Part shown: one piece after another, positions 6,222 to 6,504 of the stretch
Layout of the letters: the number at the start of each line of letters is the position of its first letter
How positions within the stretch are numbered: position 1 is the first letter of the stretch
Assembly: GCA_030741455.1 (NCBI GenBank)
Contig: JASLVI010000080.1
Location: forward strand, 1-6,504
Origin: Candidatus Poseidoniaceae archaeon
GTDB taxonomy: Archaea; Thermoplasmatota; Poseidoniia; Poseidoniales; Poseidoniaceae
DNA length: 6,504 nucleotides
Reading direction: 5' to 3'
The notes under the pieces: model-generated
What the model saw: only the letters and a program-made list of their open reading frames with translations
Told to the model about the DNA's origin: nothing
The model's database searches: none
Translations under genes and position numbers: made by a program

Positions 6222-6245
6222 TTCAATATTGAGCGTTTTTTTATC
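6222..6245 (-). promoter_or_regulatory. AT-rich candidate promoter of the SAP-domain gene
   Basis: The 82-bp gap between the repeat protein and the SAP gene contains, on the minus strand, GATAAAAAAA (6236-6245) followed by the perfect 10-bp palindrome TCAATATTGA (6223-6232). The A-run could serve as a TATA box with a leader of roughly 45 nt, and the palindrome could be an operator. Both are weak calls from short motifs, and the two genes may instead be co-transcribed. Confidence 0.25.
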
Positions 6246-6247
6246 GT

Positions 6248-6504
6248 TCATTCCTGATGCGGAACATACGAACCGTCCTCGGCTTGAACGTACACGGTTT
6301 GGTCGTAGGATCCATCCGGCATCTTGCGGAAGAAGTAGCCGTTTTCAGCCGCCTCAAACACTGGCTCTGTTGGTGCTTCTTCAGCCACAGGTTCTGCCTC
6401 AGCAGCTTGTGGAGGGCCACTTGGACCTGCTGAAGGTGGTCCGCTTGGCCCTGCTGACGAGGGCGGAGGACCACTTGGGCCTGCACTTGCAAGGACTTCG
6501 TCCT
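6248..6504 (-). CDS. C-terminus of a Pro/Ala/Gly-rich protein with AGPSGPP repeats (runs off the right edge)
   Basis: The frame is open from base 6502 to the TGA at 6248-6250, giving the last 84 residues; the start lies outside the window. It begins with three copies of AGPSGPP, then an Ala/Glu/Pro-rich acidic linker, and ends in a short Tyr-rich part: ENGYFFRKMPDGSYDQT followed by VYVQAEDGSYVPHQE. The repeat part is probably an extended, disordered linker, and the tail may be a small beta hairpin with the recurring pattern acidic-D-G-S-Y. I do not recognise the family. It precedes the SAP gene by 82 bp on the same strand. Codon use is regular, and the reading frame is supported by repeats conserved at protein level with synonymous base changes. 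Confidence 0.65.
   Translation of the reverse strand, partial: DEVLASAGPSGPPPSSAGPSGPPSAGPSGPPQAAEAEPVAEEAPTEPVFEAAENGYFFRKMPDGSYDQTVYVQAEDGSYVPHQE
6411..6485. repeat. Three imperfect 21-bp repeats encoding AGPSGPP
   Basis: Plus-strand units at 6411-6431, 6435-6455 and 6465-6485 share the pattern GG-x-GG-x-CC-x-CTTGG-x-CCTGC. Offsets are 24 and 30 bp, multiples of three, and most differences are third-position changes on the minus strand. The array may continue past the right edge only if upstream sequence carries more units; the final bases seen (6486-6504) do not. Confidence 0.8.

Noticed and set aside
5825..6232. 135-residue Ser/Thr-rich frame on the plus strand
   Set aside because: It is antisense to the acidic linker and SAP region; GAA/GAT codons read backwards give TTC/ATC/TCT and long Ser runs.
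6223..6242. Palindrome TCAATATTGA followed by seven T on the plus strand, as an intrinsic terminator
   Set aside because: The stem could be only about 3 bp with a 4-nt loop, and no plus-strand gene ends nearby. It is at best part of the minus-strand promoter.
1..6504. tRNA, rRNA, CRISPR array or insertion sequence
   Set aside because: No cloverleaf-like segment in the gaps, no regularly spaced direct repeats beyond the three coding units near 6411-6485, and no transposase or terminal inverted repeats were seen.

Overview
The window looks like archaeal chromosome, most likely from a planktonic euryarchaeon of the Marine Group II (Poseidoniales) / Thermoplasmatota type. Direct support for Archaea is ribosomal protein S8e, the SRP19 subunit of the signal recognition particle, an MCT-1-like PUA protein, a secreted protein ending in a PGF-CTERM-type sorting signal, and a TATA-like element plus Shine-Dalgarno (SD) site upstream of S8e. 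The MGII assignment is an inference from gene style (acidic secreted proteins, a SAP-domain membrane protein). No marker in the window fixes the lineage.

Layout. On the minus strand, from about 2456 down to 1, run a FAH-family hydrolase/isomerase, S8e, SRP19, an unrecognised basic helical protein, and the start of an SPFH-like protein that leaves the window. On the plus strand, 2522-3621 holds the MCT-1-like PUA protein followed by a small secreted PGF-CTERM protein. From 6504 back to 3618, again on the minus strand, are the C-terminus of a protein with AGPSGPP repeats, a 713-residue SAP-domain/transmembrane/ectodomain protein, and a 133-residue acidic unknown. The PGF-CTERM gene and the 133-residue gene converge so tightly that their stop codons share one TTAA.

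How the genes may work together. S8e and SRP19 form a translation/secretion block, and the helical and SPFH-like genes follow on the same strand. The stop of the helical gene overlaps the SD of the SPFH-like gene, so those two are probably translationally coupled. The PUA protein probably acts on the ribosome. The SAP protein and its 133-residue neighbour are separated by 4 nt and probably form a cell-envelope unit. Its domain order would put a nucleic-acid-binding SAP module in the cytoplasm and a large Cys- and sequon-containing domain outside.

The window is almost fully coding. No gap exceeds about 85 bp. I see no tRNA, rRNA, CRISPR array or insertion sequence. The least explained parts are the membrane-tethered SAP protein, the SPFH-like/helical pair, and the repeat-bearing protein at the right edge.
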